Shown: positions 1 to 9,355, counted from the first letter of the stretch. The stretch: 64,000 bases of DNA from an uncultured Taibaiella sp. (GCA_937870855.1 CALMWT010000185.1:1-64000), one strand, 5' to 3'. A program made the numbers and translations. Notes: generated by a model from the letters alone, not told the origin.

Positions 1-1320
1 CATGCAGTATTGCTTTGTTCAGGCGGTTATGGCAACGTGTTTTATCTTTCTACAAATGCAATGGGCAGCAACGTAACCGCTGCATGGAAAGCACATAAGA
101 AAGGTGCCTTTTTCGGAAATCCTTGTTTCACGCAAATACATCCAACCTGTATTCCTGTAAGTGGCGATCACCAATCGAAACTTACTTTGATGTCGGAATC
201 CCTCAGAAATGATGGTCGTATCTGGGTTCCGAAGAAACAAGGCGATAACCGCAAGCCAAGCGAAATACCTGAAGAAGAAAGAGATTATTACCTCGAAAGA
301 AGATATCCCGCATTTGGTAATCTTGTGCCGCGCGATGTGGCCAGCCGTGCTGCAAAAGAACGTTGCGATGCGGGCTATGGAGTAGGTGCGAGCAAGCAGG
401 CAGTTTACCTCGATTATGCTGCGGCAATAGAGCGCTACGGAAAAATTGAAGCAGGAAAACAAGGACTTGCAAACGTTGATAAAAACAAAATCACAGAACT
501 TGGAAAAGCTGTGGTAAAAGAGAAATACGGAAATCTTTTCGACATGTATGAAAAGATCACCGGTGAAAATCCTTATGAAATGCCAATGCGTATTTATCCC
601 GCAGTTCACTATACTATGGGTGGACTATGGGTGGATTATGAATTGCAAACTACAGTGCCAGGACTGTATGCTTTAGGGGAAGCAAACTTTAGCGACCACG
701 GAGCAAACCGCCTCGGAGCTTCGGCATTAATGCAAGGACTTGCGGATGGTTATTTTGTAATTCCTTACACACTGGGAAATAACCTTGCCGACGATATTCG
801 CACGAAGGCAATTCCTACTAATCATCCTGCATTTGAAGAAGCTGAGAAAAATGTTCGTCAGCGAATTGAAACCCTGATGAACATAAAGGGGAAAGAAAGT
901 GTTGAAAGCTTTCATAAACGCCTTGGAAAAATAATGTGGGACAAATGTGGGATGGCGCGCAATGAAAAAGGTTTGAGGGAAGCTATTGAAGAAATAAAAG
1001 TTTTACGCAAAGAGTTCTGGAGCAATGTGCGCATTCCCGGAGAGATCAATGAATTTAATCCTGAACTGGACAAAGCAAACCGGGTTGCAGACTTTTTAGA
1101 ACTCGGCGAATTGATGTGTATAGATGCACTTAACAGAAACGAAAGCTGCGGTGGGCATTTCCGTGAAGAGTACCAGACCGAAGAAGGTGAAGCAATGAGG
1201 CAAGACGATCTATTTACCTACGTAGCTGCCTGGGAATATAAAAGCGATAGCAATTTTGAATTGCACAAGGAAGATTTAAACTACGAGATAGTACACCCGA
1301 CGCAAAGGTCTTACAAATAA
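1..1320 (+). CDS. sdhA: succinate dehydrogenase flavoprotein subunit (3' part)
   Basis: The reading frame is open from the first base, so the N-terminal FAD-binding part lies outside the window. About 439 residues remain of a protein usually near 640. SdhA oxidises succinate to fumarate on the inner face of the membrane and passes electrons to SdhB. Visible family features are the HPTCIP segment, the [11 protein letters not shown] stretch carrying the catalytic arginine region, the [14 protein letters not shown] substrate/FAD segment, and [18 protein letters not shown] near the flavin. The C-terminus is intact. sdhB follows but is separated from it by a 547-bp insertion-like segment, which is unusual for this operon. 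Confidence 0.97.
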   Translation, partial: HAVLLCSGGYGNVFYLSTNAMGSNVTAAWKAHKKGAFFGNPCFTQIHPTCIPVSGDHQSKLTLMSESLRNDGRIWVPKKQGDNRKPSEIPEEERDYYLERRYPAFGNLVPRDVASRAAKERCDAGYGVGASKQAVYLDYAAAIERYGKIEAGKQGLANVDKNKITELGKAVVKEKYGNLFDMYEKITGENPYEMPMRIYPAVHYTMGGLWVDYELQTTVPGLYALGEANFSDHGANRLGASALMQGLADGYFVIPYTLGNNLADDIRTKAIPTNHPAFEEAEKNVRQRIETLMNIKGKESVESFHKRLGKIMWDKCGMARNEKGLREAIEEIKVLRKEFWSNVRIPGEINEFNPELDKANRVADFLELGELMCIDALNRNESCGGHFREEYQTEEGEAMRQDDLFTYVAAWEYKSDSNFELHKEDLNYEIVHPTQRSYK

Positions 1321-1328
1321 TTTTGATG

Positions 1329-1355
1329 GAACGCAGATGATTGTGATTTTCATGA
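1329..1355 (+). repeat. left terminal inverted repeat of GxxExxY element
   Basis: This 27-bp segment matches the reverse complement of 1826-1852 at 24 of 27 positions; the first 13 bases (GAACGCAGATGAT) are identical. The pair brackets the GxxExxY gene between sdhA and sdhB. Confidence 0.75.
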
Positions 1356-1414
1356 TTAACGCTGATAGATATTGAACGATCACAATGGCAAGAATTTGAG
1401 ATCCTTTCCATAAT

Positions 1415-1831
1415 ATGAGTGAAGCATACAAACATAGCGACCTTACCGAGAAGATTATTCAAGCGTTTTACAAGGTGTACAACATGCTTGGATATGGTTT
1501 TCTGGAAAAGGTATATGAAAAAGCAATGGTTCTGGAGCTACACAAAAACGGAATGGGTGCTGCTAATCAGTTGCCAGTAGATGTTTACTATGATGGTGAA
1601 AAGGTCGGACTTTATTTTGCTGATATTATTGTAGATGGAAAGGTTATAGTTGAACTAAAAGCTGGAGAAGGAGTCATCGAAGAGCACGAAGCACAGTTGA
1701 CTAACTATTTGCGGGCAACTGATATCGAAGTGGGACTACTGTTAGGATTTTGTAAGAAACCAATTGTAAAAAGAAAAGTCTTTTCTAACGAATACAAAAC
1801 AGCACTGGTCAGCTATCATGGCTTATCATGA
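1415..1831 (+). CDS. GxxExxY protein, PD-(D/E)XK nuclease-like
   Basis: A 138-residue protein of the GxxExxY family. The name-giving motif is visible as GFLEKVY at about residues 28-34. A later DIIVDGKVIVELKA stretch (about residues 69-82) fits the D...ExK core of PD-(D/E)XK nuclease folds. The biological role of the family is not established. The gene lies between sdhA and sdhB in the same orientation and is bracketed by 27-bp inverted repeats; its TGA stop codon falls inside the right repeat. This suggests the gene and repeats move as one unit. The start is the first ATG with full family alignment; no clear ribosome binding site is seen. Confidence 0.85.
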   Translation: MSEAYKHSDLTEKIIQAFYKVYNMLGYGFLEKVYEKAMVLELHKNGMGAANQLPVDVYYDGEKVGLYFADIIVDGKVIVELKAGEGVIEEHEAQLTNYLRATDIEVGLLLGFCKKPIVKRKVFSNEYKTALVSYHGLS

Positions 1832-1852
1832 TAATCATGATCATCTGCGTTC
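1826..1852 (-). repeat. right terminal inverted repeat of GxxExxY element
   Basis: Reverse-complement partner of 1329-1355, 24 of 27 bases matching. It overlaps the end of the GxxExxY gene and ends 15 bp before the sdhB start. No target-site duplication is evident. Confidence 0.75.
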
Positions 1853-1867
1853 TATAAAATATTAGCA

Positions 1868-2641
1868 ATGGAACACTATACAATGAACCTTACACTTAAG
1901 GTTTGGAAGCAAAAGAACATGAACACCAAAGGTCGGTTTGAAACCTATCAGGTGAAGAACATTTCTTCAGAAATGTCGTTCCTCGAAATGTTTGATGTGC
2001 TCAATGAGCAACTCATAGCCGAGGGAAAAGAACCGGTAGCCTTCGACCACGACTGCCGCGAGGGTATTTGTGGTATGTGCTCGATGTATATAAACGGCAG
2101 AGCACACGGGCCGTGGCAACAAACCACTACCTGCCAACTGCACATGCGCGAGTATAAAGACGGCGACACCATAGTGGTAGAACCCTGGAGAGCCAACGGA
2201 TTTCCGGTCATCAAAGACCTCGTAACCGATCGCCAGGCTTTCGACCGTATTATTCAGGCGGGCGGCTATATTTCTGTAAATACCGGCAACGCAGTAGATG
2301 CCAACGCCATACCCATAGAAAAGCATAAGGCCGATGAATCGTTTGCGGCAGCGGCGTGCATATCGTGCGGAGCGTGTGTGGCGGCGTGCCCCAATGCCTC
2401 GGCAATGCTCTTTGTTTCCGCAAAAGTTTCTCACCTCGCCCTTTTGCCGCAAGGCGACCCGGAAAGAAAAATACGCGCGGTGAATATGGTGGCGCAAATG
2501 GATAAGGAAGGCTTTGGTAGCTGCACAAACATAGGTGCTTGCGAGGCGGAATGCCCTAAGGGAATATCGGTAGAAAACATTGCAAGGCTGAACCGTGAGT
2601 ATATCGGGGCGGTGTTTTCCGGCGGGTCGGACCATGCGTAA
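1868..2641 (+). CDS. sdhB: succinate dehydrogenase/fumarate reductase iron-sulfur subunit
   Basis: A 257-residue SdhB that carries electrons from the SdhA flavin to the quinone site through three iron-sulfur clusters. The N-terminal ferredoxin domain shows the 2Fe-2S ligands in [12 protein letters not shown] and a later TTTCQLH. The C-terminal domain shows [12 protein letters not shown] (4Fe-4S) and [14 protein letters not shown]. The length is typical of the Bacteroidota form. ATG at 1883 (MNLTLKVW) is an alternative start that matches homologues as well as the one chosen. Transcription from the sdh promoter must read through the GxxExxY element to reach this gene unless the element brings its own promoter. 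Confidence 0.95.
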   Translation: MEHYTMNLTLKVWKQKNMNTKGRFETYQVKNISSEMSFLEMFDVLNEQLIAEGKEPVAFDHDCREGICGMCSMYINGRAHGPWQQTTTCQLHMREYKDGDTIVVEPWRANGFPVIKDLVTDRQAFDRIIQAGGYISVNTGNAVDANAIPIEKHKADESFAAAACISCGACVAACPNASAMLFVSAKVSHLALLPQGDPERKIRAVNMVAQMDKEGFGSCTNIGACEAECPKGISVENIARLNREYIGAVFSGGSDHA

Positions 2642-2662
2642 AGATGTGATTTGGAAAATAGT

Positions 2663-2690
2663 GAGGCTGTCGGTGGGCAGCCTTTTTTGT
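2663..2690 (+). terminator. rho-independent terminator after sdhB
   Basis: Stem GGCTG/CAGCC with a short loop, followed by six T. It lies 25 bp after the sdhB stop, in the convergent gap. Confidence 0.7.
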
Positions 2691-2713
2691 TTTAGAGAAC
2701 TGCCTTTCGTAGG

Positions 2714-3139
2714 TTATTCCTTAATGGCATCGAGCACCTCCTGGTGGGTGAGGTATTGTTTTGGTGCCTTCATAATAGAGATGAAAAGGTTGTACACTTT
2801 TTTCTCGTCGTTGAAATACATAGTGCCTATTTCGTCTCCGCGCTTCACTTCTTTGTGTAGTTGGTCGGGGTTTCCCTTCACGTCCTGGTATATGTAGTAC
2901 ATGCCCTTGGCTTCTATGGCTACATTGAAGTTGGAGACCATGCGAATGGTGCCGTTAACTACCGAAAACGCCTGTGGTTGGGTGGATGTGAAGTGTACTT
3001 TGGGTTCTTTTACTACTATTTTTCCTGTGTTGATGTCGGCTATTACTTTTCCGTCTGTTACGGGTATTTTTTTGGAGATTTGGGCGGTGGTAAAAAGGCT
3101 TAGTGCCATGCAGCAAAGGGTAGAAAAGAGGTATTTCAT
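2714..3139 (-). CDS. exported protein of unknown function
   Basis: A 141-residue protein with a clear N-terminal signal peptide (MKYLFSTLCCMALSLFTTAQ). I do not recognise the mature part. It has a beta-rich pattern (repeated short hydrophobic strands separated by K/D/N turns) and ends in a charged helix, LTHQEVLDAIKE. It converges on sdhB and lies 42 bp downstream of the DoxX gene on the same strand, so the two may share a transcript. Probably periplasmic. Confidence 0.7.
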   Translation of the reverse strand: MKYLFSTLCCMALSLFTTAQISKKIPVTDGKVIADINTGKIVVKEPKVHFTSTQPQAFSVVNGTIRMVSNFNVAIEAKGMYYIYQDVKGNPDQLHKEVKRGDEIGTMYFNDEKKVYNLFISIMKAPKQYLTHQEVLDAIKE

Positions 3140-3181
3140 AAAAAATTTTTTGGGAAAAATGAATAAATGGGTGAAGGAAAA

Positions 3182-3589
3182 TTAGCCTTTATCTACCGAA
3201 TATTTACCGGGACCTACGAACAGCATTCCGAGAAATGCAAAGCCGAGTTCTATGGCGTGCGATGCGCCTTTTAGCTCGTCGCCTCTGTAAAAATGACTGA
3301 GCGCGGCAACCACCATGGTGAAAACCAGCAGCAAACATGCAGGGCGAAATGCGAGGCCGAGTATAAGTAGTAAGCCGCCGAACGACTCTGTGGCTGCGGC
3401 CATAAAACCCCAGAAGGTTGGGTATGCGTTCATGCCGAGGTTTGCCATTGCGCCGCCTATTTTCTCCCATTTTTCGGGTCCGCCAATAAGCTTTGGGTAG
3501 CCGTGTACAATCATCATAGCGCCGATGCCTATACGCATTAGTAGCAAACCAACATTTGAGTATTTACTGAAACCGGAGAGGATAGCCAT
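3182..3589 (-). CDS. DoxX family membrane protein
   Basis: A 135-residue integral membrane protein with four predicted transmembrane helices. The family pattern is visible in GLLLMRIGIGAMMIVHGYPKL near the N-terminus and in the ESFGGLLLILGLAFRPACLLL helix pair. DoxX-like proteins are small membrane components, some linked to redox or quinone metabolism; no specific substrate can be assigned here. It is probably co-transcribed with the exported protein downstream. Confidence 0.85.
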   Translation of the reverse strand: MAILSGFSKYSNVGLLLMRIGIGAMMIVHGYPKLIGGPEKWEKIGGAMANLGMNAYPTFWGFMAAATESFGGLLLILGLAFRPACLLLVFTMVVAALSHFYRGDELKGASHAIELGFAFLGMLFVGPGKYSVDKG

Positions 3590-3634
3590 GAGATATTTTG
3601 TGTGAAATAATGAAAACTGTAGCGGACCTCAAAA

Positions 3635-3668
3635 CAAAAAAGCTACCGAATTGGTAGCCTTTTTAGGA
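3635..3668 (-). terminator. rho-independent terminator of the lipoprotein gene
   Basis: On the minus strand a GGCTACC/GGTAGCT stem with a 5-nt loop is followed by TTTTTTG. It lies just after the stop of the gene at 3683-4267. Confidence 0.7.
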
Positions 3669-3682
3669 GAATGATTATGGTT

Positions 3683-4267
3683 TTAGAATTTTACTTCGTA
3701 CTCGATCTTGGCGTTAACGTTTAGTTGTTTGTTGGTAGCTCTTCTTGCTGTAGCAGAGATGTGGTAATACACTTCTTCGCCACTGCCGTTGAAGTAGTCT
3801 TTGAGATTTACATCGTTTGGTTCTATTACCTGATCGGCAAATCTTTCTGCTTCTACATCGTTTATATTTCTTGCCCAGATTTGTATTTGTTTACCATTGG
3901 CATTGCCTGTTTTTGTTTGGAAACCGGCAGCTACGGCTTCAGCGTTAGTCCAGTTGTTTTCGTTATCGGCATTTAAAATAGAAAGAGTAATTTTTTTGAT
4001 CTTGATGCTGGAAACGTTGTCAATATTAAAATCTACTCCGGCTTCATCTTTTATCATTTGGTTGATATTGATGTTGTCGGTATCGTTTGCTACAAACGTT
4101 CCTGACATGGTAAGTACGGGTACGTCGTAAGTAATGTCTTGTTCTGTAAAGTTGAATGGATCAATTTGCTTTGCTATTTCATCCTTAATCTTGTTACAAG
4201 ATTGAAGCGAAAAAGAAGCGCCAGCTACCAGCGCAAGTAATCCGAAAGACAATATAAGTTTCTTCAT
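3683..4267 (-). CDS. putative lipoprotein of unknown function
   Basis: A 194-residue protein whose N-terminus (MKKLILSFGLLALVAGASFSLQSC) carries a lipoprotein-type signal with a lipobox-like LQSC ending near residue 24. The mature part is rich in N, D and T and has alternating hydrophobic strands, as in a beta-sandwich. I do not recognise a named family. It has its own terminator and no close neighbours on its strand, so it is probably transcribed alone. It is likely anchored to the inner leaflet of the outer membrane or surface-exposed, as is common for Bacteroidota lipoproteins. Confidence 0.75.
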   Translation of the reverse strand: MKKLILSFGLLALVAGASFSLQSCNKIKDEIAKQIDPFNFTEQDITYDVPVLTMSGTFVANDTDNININQMIKDEAGVDFNIDNVSSIKIKKITLSILNADNENNWTNAEAVAAGFQTKTGNANGKQIQIWARNINDVEAERFADQVIEPNDVNLKDYFNGSGEEVYYHISATARRATNKQLNVNAKIEYEVKF

Positions 4268-4364
4268 AAGGAGGAATTTTAAATGATTTTTTGATTTATT
4301 TATGCAAATATAGTTGTTGACAGTTTAGGATACAATACATCATATTGAGTATGTGGACTAATTC

Positions 4365-6047
4365 CTAACTCAGATATTTTCCCACTATTGGCATTCGTCT
4401 TCCTATGCCGAAAGCCTTTGGCGATATGCGAATAATAGGACAAAACTGATTGCGTTTGTATTCATTGGTGTTCACAAGTTTTAGGATGCGAAGTACTAAT
4501 GCCTCGTTGTAGCCACGAGCTATTATTTCGCGGGGTCCTTGTCGCCGCTCTATATACTGATATAAAATCGGGTCGAGTAAATTATAATCGGGTAGGCTAT
4601 CGCTATCGCGCTGTCCGGGTCTTAATTCCGCACTTGGCGCTTTATTGATAATGTTATTGGGAATTACTTCTTCATTGCGATTTATATATTGGGCTAAAGC
4701 ATAAACCTGCAATTTGTAGCAATCGCCTAACACTCCCAATCCGCCAGCCATATCACCATACAGAGTTCCATAGCCTGTAGCTAATTCGCTTTTGTTAGAA
4801 GTATTGAGAAGTATTGATCCAAACTTATTAGATAGCGCCATTGCCAAAGTGCCTCTTATTCTCGATTGCAGATTTTCTTCCGCCACCGAAAACGGTAAGT
4901 CTTTAAACACCGGAGAGAGCGTAGTAGAGAATGCGTTAAAAACATCTTTTATGGCAAGAATGTCGTAGGGATTATTGAGATTCTTTGATAATTGCACTGC
5001 ATCATCCACCGAATGGTCGGTTGAAAATTGCGAAGGCATCAGCAGCGCATGAACGTTCTCCGATCCCAGCGCTTCACATGCAAGCGCCAAAACCAAAGCG
5101 CTATCTATGCCGCCCGATGAGGCAACTATTGCTTTGCCAAAATCCATTTTTTGAAAGTAATCTCTAATGCCAAGTATCAGTGCTGCATGTATGGTTTCAA
5201 TGCTTTCCTCTGCCGCAAAATCTTGCGGTATATCATCATAAGTTCTTATCTCCTTGCCCGTCCTGATTACCCGCTCTTCAAAATTTCCGTCATCATTCCA
5301 GATTACAGATTGCATGGATTCTTCGAAATAGGGAAGTTCTGCGATTATATTTTGCTGCGCATCCATCACCAACGATCCTCCATCGAAAACAATCTCAGTT
5401 TGTGAGCCTACCGTGTTGCAATAAATCATGGGTAGATTATAATGAGCCACATTTCTTTTCACCGTGCTGGCGCGACCATTTGCGTGACCATAATCGAAGG
5501 GGGAGGCGCTAATGTTAATCATTATATCCGGCGAGTGTTCCATCAATTGATCCATCGGGCATATTCTATACAATGGATTGTCCGCCATATTCCAGATGTC
5601 TTCGCAAATGGTTATCGCTATTTTTTTCCCTTTGAAATGAATTACATTCCATTCCAGCGAAGGTTCAAAATATCGGTACTCATCGAAAATATCGTAAGTA
5701 GGAAGTAAGGTTTTATGTGCTATGCCTGCTATCTGTTTTTCATGCAAAAAGTAAGCAGAGTTAAAAAGATCTTTTCCTTCCGGTTTAGGATTTCGTGAAG
5801 GTGCCCCCACAATAACGCCGATGCTATCCGCCTCTTCTTTAATAATATTTATGGAAGAAAGACTTTGTTCAATAAAATCCTGAAATTCCAAAAAATCTCT
5901 CGGAGGGTAACCACATACGCCTAATTCAGAAAATACTATAAGGTCGCCGCCTTGTTGCTTTGCTTTTCGTACCGCTTTGACGATCTTATTTGTATTTGCC
6001 TCAAAGTTTCCGATATGATAGTTCTGCTGGGCTATGAAGATTTTCAT
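4365..6047 (-). CDS. nadE: glutamine-dependent NAD+ synthase
   Basis: A 560-residue two-domain enzyme that amidates nicotinic acid adenine dinucleotide to NAD+, using ammonia channelled from glutamine. The N-terminal nitrilase-type glutaminase shows its catalytic residues in FSELGVCGYPPRDF (Glu), HKTLLPTYDIFDE (Lys) and AITICEDIW (Cys). The C-terminal synthetase shows the ATP-binding SSGGIDSAL loop at about residue 306. I chose ATG at 6047 rather than the upstream in-frame ATG: homologues begin at MKIFIAQ, and a promoter element sits 4 bp before this start, which would make the mRNA leaderless. Confidence 0.96.
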   Translation of the reverse strand: MKIFIAQQNYHIGNFEANTNKIVKAVRKAKQQGGDLIVFSELGVCGYPPRDFLEFQDFIEQSLSSINIIKEEADSIGVIVGAPSRNPKPEGKDLFNSAYFLHEKQIAGIAHKTLLPTYDIFDEYRYFEPSLEWNVIHFKGKKIAITICEDIWNMADNPLYRICPMDQLMEHSPDIMINISASPFDYGHANGRASTVKRNVAHYNLPMIYCNTVGSQTEIVFDGGSLVMDAQQNIIAELPYFEESMQSVIWNDDGNFEERVIRTGKEIRTYDDIPQDFAAEESIETIHAALILGIRDYFQKMDFGKAIVASSGGIDSALVLALACEALGSENVHALLMPSQFSTDHSVDDAVQLSKNLNNPYDILAIKDVFNAFSTTLSPVFKDLPFSVAEENLQSRIRGTLAMALSNKFGSILLNTSNKSELATGYGTLYGDMAGGLGVLGDCYKLQVYALAQYINRNEEVIPNNIINKAPSAELRPGQRDSDSLPDYNLLDPILYQYIERRQGPREIIARGYNEALVLRILKLVNTNEYKRNQFCPIIRISPKAFGIGRRMPIVGKYLS

Positions 6048-6051
6048 TTTG

Positions 6052-6059
6052 CAAACGTA
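6052..6059 (-). promoter_or_regulatory. -7 element TACGTTTG of nadE
   Basis: A match to the Bacteroidota TAnnTTTG box, 4 bp before the nadE ATG. Transcription would begin at or very near the start codon. Confidence 0.55.
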
Positions 6060-6114
6060 ATGTTTAGGCTTAATTCTCATCTAAAAATCATCCCAACAAT
6101 ACGAAACCCTTTTG

Positions 6115-7032
6115 CTATTTCTCCAGCACCACCATCAATCTGTAAGCTTTTTTTCCTGTAAGCGCAATGCCTAAACTTTCGAAGCTACTGTAAATATTGA
6201 GTGGAAGGAAACTGAGCATTTTCTGAACATGTGCCTTTACCAAAAGTTTGCTATTGAAGATTTTCATGCTTGAATTCTTCACATCTGCGGGTAGAAATTT
6301 TTTCATTGATTGCTCATTGAAAGAATGGAGATGAGCATTATGAGGAGTGAGCCGGTTGCAATGAATGCAAAGCGAAGTGCGGATAAATTCGTTGTAAGGA
6401 GTTGTAACAATCAGTCGCCCGCCGGGTTTCAATATTTTGAACAGTTCGGATAAAAATTTCTTGGGGTCAGGTACATGCTCAATAATCTCAGAAGCTACAA
6501 TGCAATCAACACTTTCTTGCGTGATGGGCATTTCAAAAACATCAGCAACAATTGCATGATTATGTGGAGATGCTACCTGTTTTATTGCACGAATTGGATT
6601 GATATCCGATATATCCATGCTAATCACTTTTCTTTCTTTAGGCACAAGTGTGTGGGCGAGCCATGCACCACCGCAACCTACATCCAATATCCATTCTGCT
6701 TTTTCAGGTATTTGCGCAAGAATATTTTGTCGTAAACGATTGATCTCTTCTTTCTCCACTGGGTTTTCAGACTCCTCAGTGTAGTCATAGGCTACAGCAT
6801 CATTTTGGTAATGTTCCTTGTATTGAAACTGTGTGCCTGCATGCTCATGTCTTTCTGTAGTGGTGAGCGACGGATTGAGGGAAGAAGTAAGCAGGATCGG
6901 AACGCCTTCTTTTACGGAAAAACGGTCTTGATGTGCTGAATCGAAAAGCTCGTTTGTTGTAGCATCGTATTGCAATGGAGTTTTAAAAACAGGATGTACC
7001 AACAGGTCTAAGAATGCAGCAGATAGTAACAT
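6115..7032 (-). CDS. class I SAM-dependent methyltransferase
   Basis: A 305-residue protein. Residues 1-50 form a short Trm112-like module (DLLVHPVFKTPLQYD, KEGVPILL) of the kind found before many small-molecule methyltransferases. The Rossmann methyltransferase domain follows, with motif I WILDVGCGGAWLAHTL at about residue 114 and acidic motif II VISMDIS. VDCIVASEIIEHVPDPKKFL and LKPGGRLIVTTPYNEF complete the fold. The C-terminal third may bind the acceptor. The substrate is unknown; this domain order occurs in sugar, lipid and quinone methyltransferases. The start is supported by a TAnnTTTG box 4 bp upstream. Confidence 0.88.
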   Translation of the reverse strand: MLLSAAFLDLLVHPVFKTPLQYDATTNELFDSAHQDRFSVKEGVPILLTSSLNPSLTTTERHEHAGTQFQYKEHYQNDAVAYDYTEESENPVEKEEINRLRQNILAQIPEKAEWILDVGCGGAWLAHTLVPKERKVISMDISDINPIRAIKQVASPHNHAIVADVFEMPITQESVDCIVASEIIEHVPDPKKFLSELFKILKPGGRLIVTTPYNEFIRTSLCIHCNRLTPHNAHLHSFNEQSMKKFLPADVKNSSMKIFNSKLLVKAHVQKMLSFLPLNIYSSFESLGIALTGKKAYRLMVVLEK

Positions 7033-7036
7033 CGCG

Positions 7037-7044
7037 CAAAGATA
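7037..7044 (-). promoter_or_regulatory. -7 element TATCTTTG of the methyltransferase gene
   Basis: An exact TAnnTTTG match placed 4 bp before the ATG, implying a leaderless transcript, as for nadE and rocD. Confidence 0.55.
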
Positions 7045-7065
7045 AGTGGGTGTTCCTACAGCAAC

Positions 7066-7443
7066 CTATTCCTTTACAAGCTTTTGATAATAATACAGAC
7101 TACCATTTTCTGCGTACAACTTTATTATATAAACACCTCGTGAAAAATGGCTGATTGAAATTTCCGGCTGACCTATTTCGTTCAGCACTGTCCGTGCCTG
7201 TGCGTCCACAATAATAATTCTCGCAGGTTGTCGTCCTTTTATTTTTATTGTATGCTTGGCAGGATTTGGAGTGATTGTTACCGTTGTGTCTTTTCCAAGT
7301 GTGACTATGTTTGAGGAGATCATTTCATAGGAAGATAGTTTTGCTGTGGGATTGCAGGAGGTCGCAAGGTTTATTTCAATGCGATAATTTTTTGGGCCGG
7401 CAGGAGGGTTGAGATCGGTATATGAAGTAGTATTCGATGAAAC
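7066..7443 (-). pseudogene. C-terminal remnant of a T9SS-secreted protein
   Basis: A reading frame runs from just after an in-frame TAA (7444-7446) to 7066. Its first part (NTTSYTDLNPPAGPKNYRIE) reads like the end of a fibronectin-III-type or lectin-type domain. The last 75 residues are a type A T9SS sorting domain (ITPNPAKHTIKIKG ... GVYIIKLYAENGS ... KLVKE). There is no start codon or signal peptide upstream, so this is the tail of a large secreted protein whose 5' part has been lost. The only ATG (7323) lies inside the domain. Confidence 0.75.
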
Positions 7444-7504
7444 TTACATAGCATTCACAACAATTTGTGGTTTGGCTCTATTAATCTGTCTCAGGCAATT
7501 TATC

Positions 7505-7512
7505 TACTTTTG
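7505..7512 (+). promoter_or_regulatory. -7 element TACTTTTG of rocD
   Basis: A TAnnTTTG match 4 bp before the rocD ATG; the mRNA would be leaderless. No well-spaced -33 TTTG is obvious. Confidence 0.5.
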
Positions 7513-7516
7513 ACCC

Positions 7517-8752
7517 ATGCTTATCACAAGTTCAATATCTCAGCTTACGCAGCAATTTCTGGAAAAAGAAGAACAATTTGGCGCACACAATTACCACCCT
7601 TTGCCGGTAGTATTATCGCGCGGTGAAGGTGTGTTTGTTAGGGATGTTGATGGCAAGCGCTACTACGATTTTCTTTCTGCTTATTCAGCGGTAAATCAGG
7701 GGCATTGTCATCCGAAAATTATTGAAGCATTAATGCAACAGGCGCAAAAACTGACGCTTACATCTCGTGCATTTCATAGCAAGGTGCTCGCAGAATATAC
7801 AGAATTCATCACCCGCTATTTTGGGTATGATAAAGTGCTGCCGATGAATACCGGTGTGGAAGCTGTTGAAACAGCTTTAAAACTTGCTCGTCGCTGGTCG
7901 TATGAAGTGAAAGGAATTGAAGAAAACAAAGCGAAGATTCTGGTATGCAGTGAGAACTTTCATGGTCGAACATTGAATGTAATTTCTTTCAGCACCGATC
8001 CTTCAGCACGAAAAAACTTTGGTCCATTCATGACCGGGTATGAAGTGGTTGAGTATAACAATATCACTGCGTTGCAAAAAGCTTTGCAGGATAGAAATGT
8101 CGCTGCTTTACTCATCGAACCGATCCAAGGTGAGGCGGGTGTAGTAGTGCCCGATGAGGGATATTTGAGCAAGGCTGCTGCAATGTGCAAGGATGCAAAT
8201 GTTTTGTTCATTGCTGATGAAATTCAAACTGGTCTTGCACGTACCGGAAAAATGTTGGCTTGCGATCATGAGCAGGTGCGCCCTGATATTTTGATACTTG
8301 GAAAAGCACTATCTGGTGGTGTTTTGCCCGTGTCTGCTGTTCTTGCAGATGACGAAATTATGCTTACGATTCGTCCTGGTGAGCATGGTTCAACTTATGG
8401 TGGAAATCCTTTGGCATGTAGCGTAGCAATTGCTGCCCTCACAGTTTTGAAAGAGGAAGGAATGGCAGAAAATGCAACCGTGCAAGGTGAATATCTCCGT
8501 AGTGAATTGAGCGCCATGAATCATCCGCATATTTCGGTGGTAAGGGGCAAGGGACTTTTAAATGCGATTGTGATAGATCATCCTAATAAAGAAGCTGCGT
8601 GGGAACTTTGCATGACGCTTAAAGACAATGGTTTGCTGGCAAAACCTACGCACGGAGACAAAATTCGTTTTGCGCCTCCACTTGTAGTTACAAGGGCGCA
8701 AATAGATGATTGCATAAGTATTATCCGCCGCAGCCTGCAAGTGCTTTCCTAA
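7517..8752 (+). CDS. rocD: ornithine--oxo-acid aminotransferase
   Basis: A 411-residue class-III PLP-dependent aminotransferase. It transfers the delta-amino group of ornithine to 2-oxoglutarate, giving glutamate semialdehyde in arginine/proline catabolism. Visible features are [18 protein letters not shown] at the N-terminus, the [14 protein letters not shown] cofactor loop, [15 protein letters not shown], the PLP-aspartate in [15 protein letters not shown] and the Schiff-base lysine in [18 protein letters not shown]. The length matches the family. The next gene starts at the base after this stop codon, so the two are probably co-transcribed and translationally coupled. Confidence 0.95.
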   Translation: MLITSSISQLTQQFLEKEEQFGAHNYHPLPVVLSRGEGVFVRDVDGKRYYDFLSAYSAVNQGHCHPKIIEALMQQAQKLTLTSRAFHSKVLAEYTEFITRYFGYDKVLPMNTGVEAVETALKLARRWSYEVKGIEENKAKILVCSENFHGRTLNVISFSTDPSARKNFGPFMTGYEVVEYNNITALQKALQDRNVAALLIEPIQGEAGVVVPDEGYLSKAAAMCKDANVLFIADEIQTGLARTGKMLACDHEQVRPDILILGKALSGGVLPVSAVLADDEIMLTIRPGEHGSTYGGNPLACSVAIAALTVLKEEGMAENATVQGEYLRSELSAMNHPHISVVRGKGLLNAIVIDHPNKEAAWELCMTLKDNGLLAKPTHGDKIRFAPPLVVTRAQIDDCISIIRRSLQVLS

Positions 8753-9355
8753 ATGTCTGCACCAAAAAGTAAAGACGATTTTATTGTTGACTTTATTGTC
8801 GGTATGTCCGATGGTTTGGTTATTCCCTTTGCAGTAGCAATAGGACTAAGTGTTTTATTTTCTCCTTTTATAATTATTGTTACCACACTTTGCATTGTGG
8901 GTATCAGTGCTGTTGCAATGGCACTGAGCCGGTATTTTTCCATCAGATCGTCAATGAATCAGGAGCATGTTCATGAAATTATATCCTCACTGGGACTTGA
9001 CCACACTACTCAAAACATGGTGCGTGATGAAGCCACAAAAACCAATAACGAATGGCAGGCAATAATGAACGAGGTAAATGATGTATCGCGTTCAGGCAAG
9101 AGTGCGCTCAATGTGGGACTGTCGTATTTGGTAAGTGGAATTATTCCTGTAGTTCCTTTTTTGCTGATCGAAAATGATACAGTTGCCCTGAAATTTTCGG
9201 TGATTGTTTCTGTACTTGCACTTTTTGTTTTTGGATTTGTGAAGGGTAGGTTGACTGCCCAGAATGGTATGGTAGTAGGTTTGAAAACTATAATTGTTGG
9301 CTGTATTACGGCTTTGTCGGCTTACTGTATAGCTACTCTTTTTGTAACTACTTAA
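8753..9355 (+). CDS. VIT1/CCC1-like membrane protein
   Basis: A 200-residue protein of the VIT1/CCC1 transporter type, known elsewhere to move iron or manganese. The N-terminal SDGLVIPFAVAIGLS matches the family signature helix. A cytoplasmic insertion of about 70 residues follows (EHVHEIISSLGLDHTTQNM...). The C-terminal helices show SGIIPVVPFLL and GFVKGRLTAQNGMVVGLKTIIVG. About five membrane segments are predicted. It begins directly after the rocD stop codon. Its stop overlaps the convergent truA end by 8 bp. The metal specificity is inferred only from the family. Confidence 0.8.
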   Translation: MSAPKSKDDFIVDFIVGMSDGLVIPFAVAIGLSVLFSPFIIIVTTLCIVGISAVAMALSRYFSIRSSMNQEHVHEIISSLGLDHTTQNMVRDEATKTNNEWQAIMNEVNDVSRSGKSALNVGLSYLVSGIIPVVPFLLIENDTVALKFSVIVSVLALFVFGFVKGRLTAQNGMVVGLKTIIVGCITALSAYCIATLFVTT

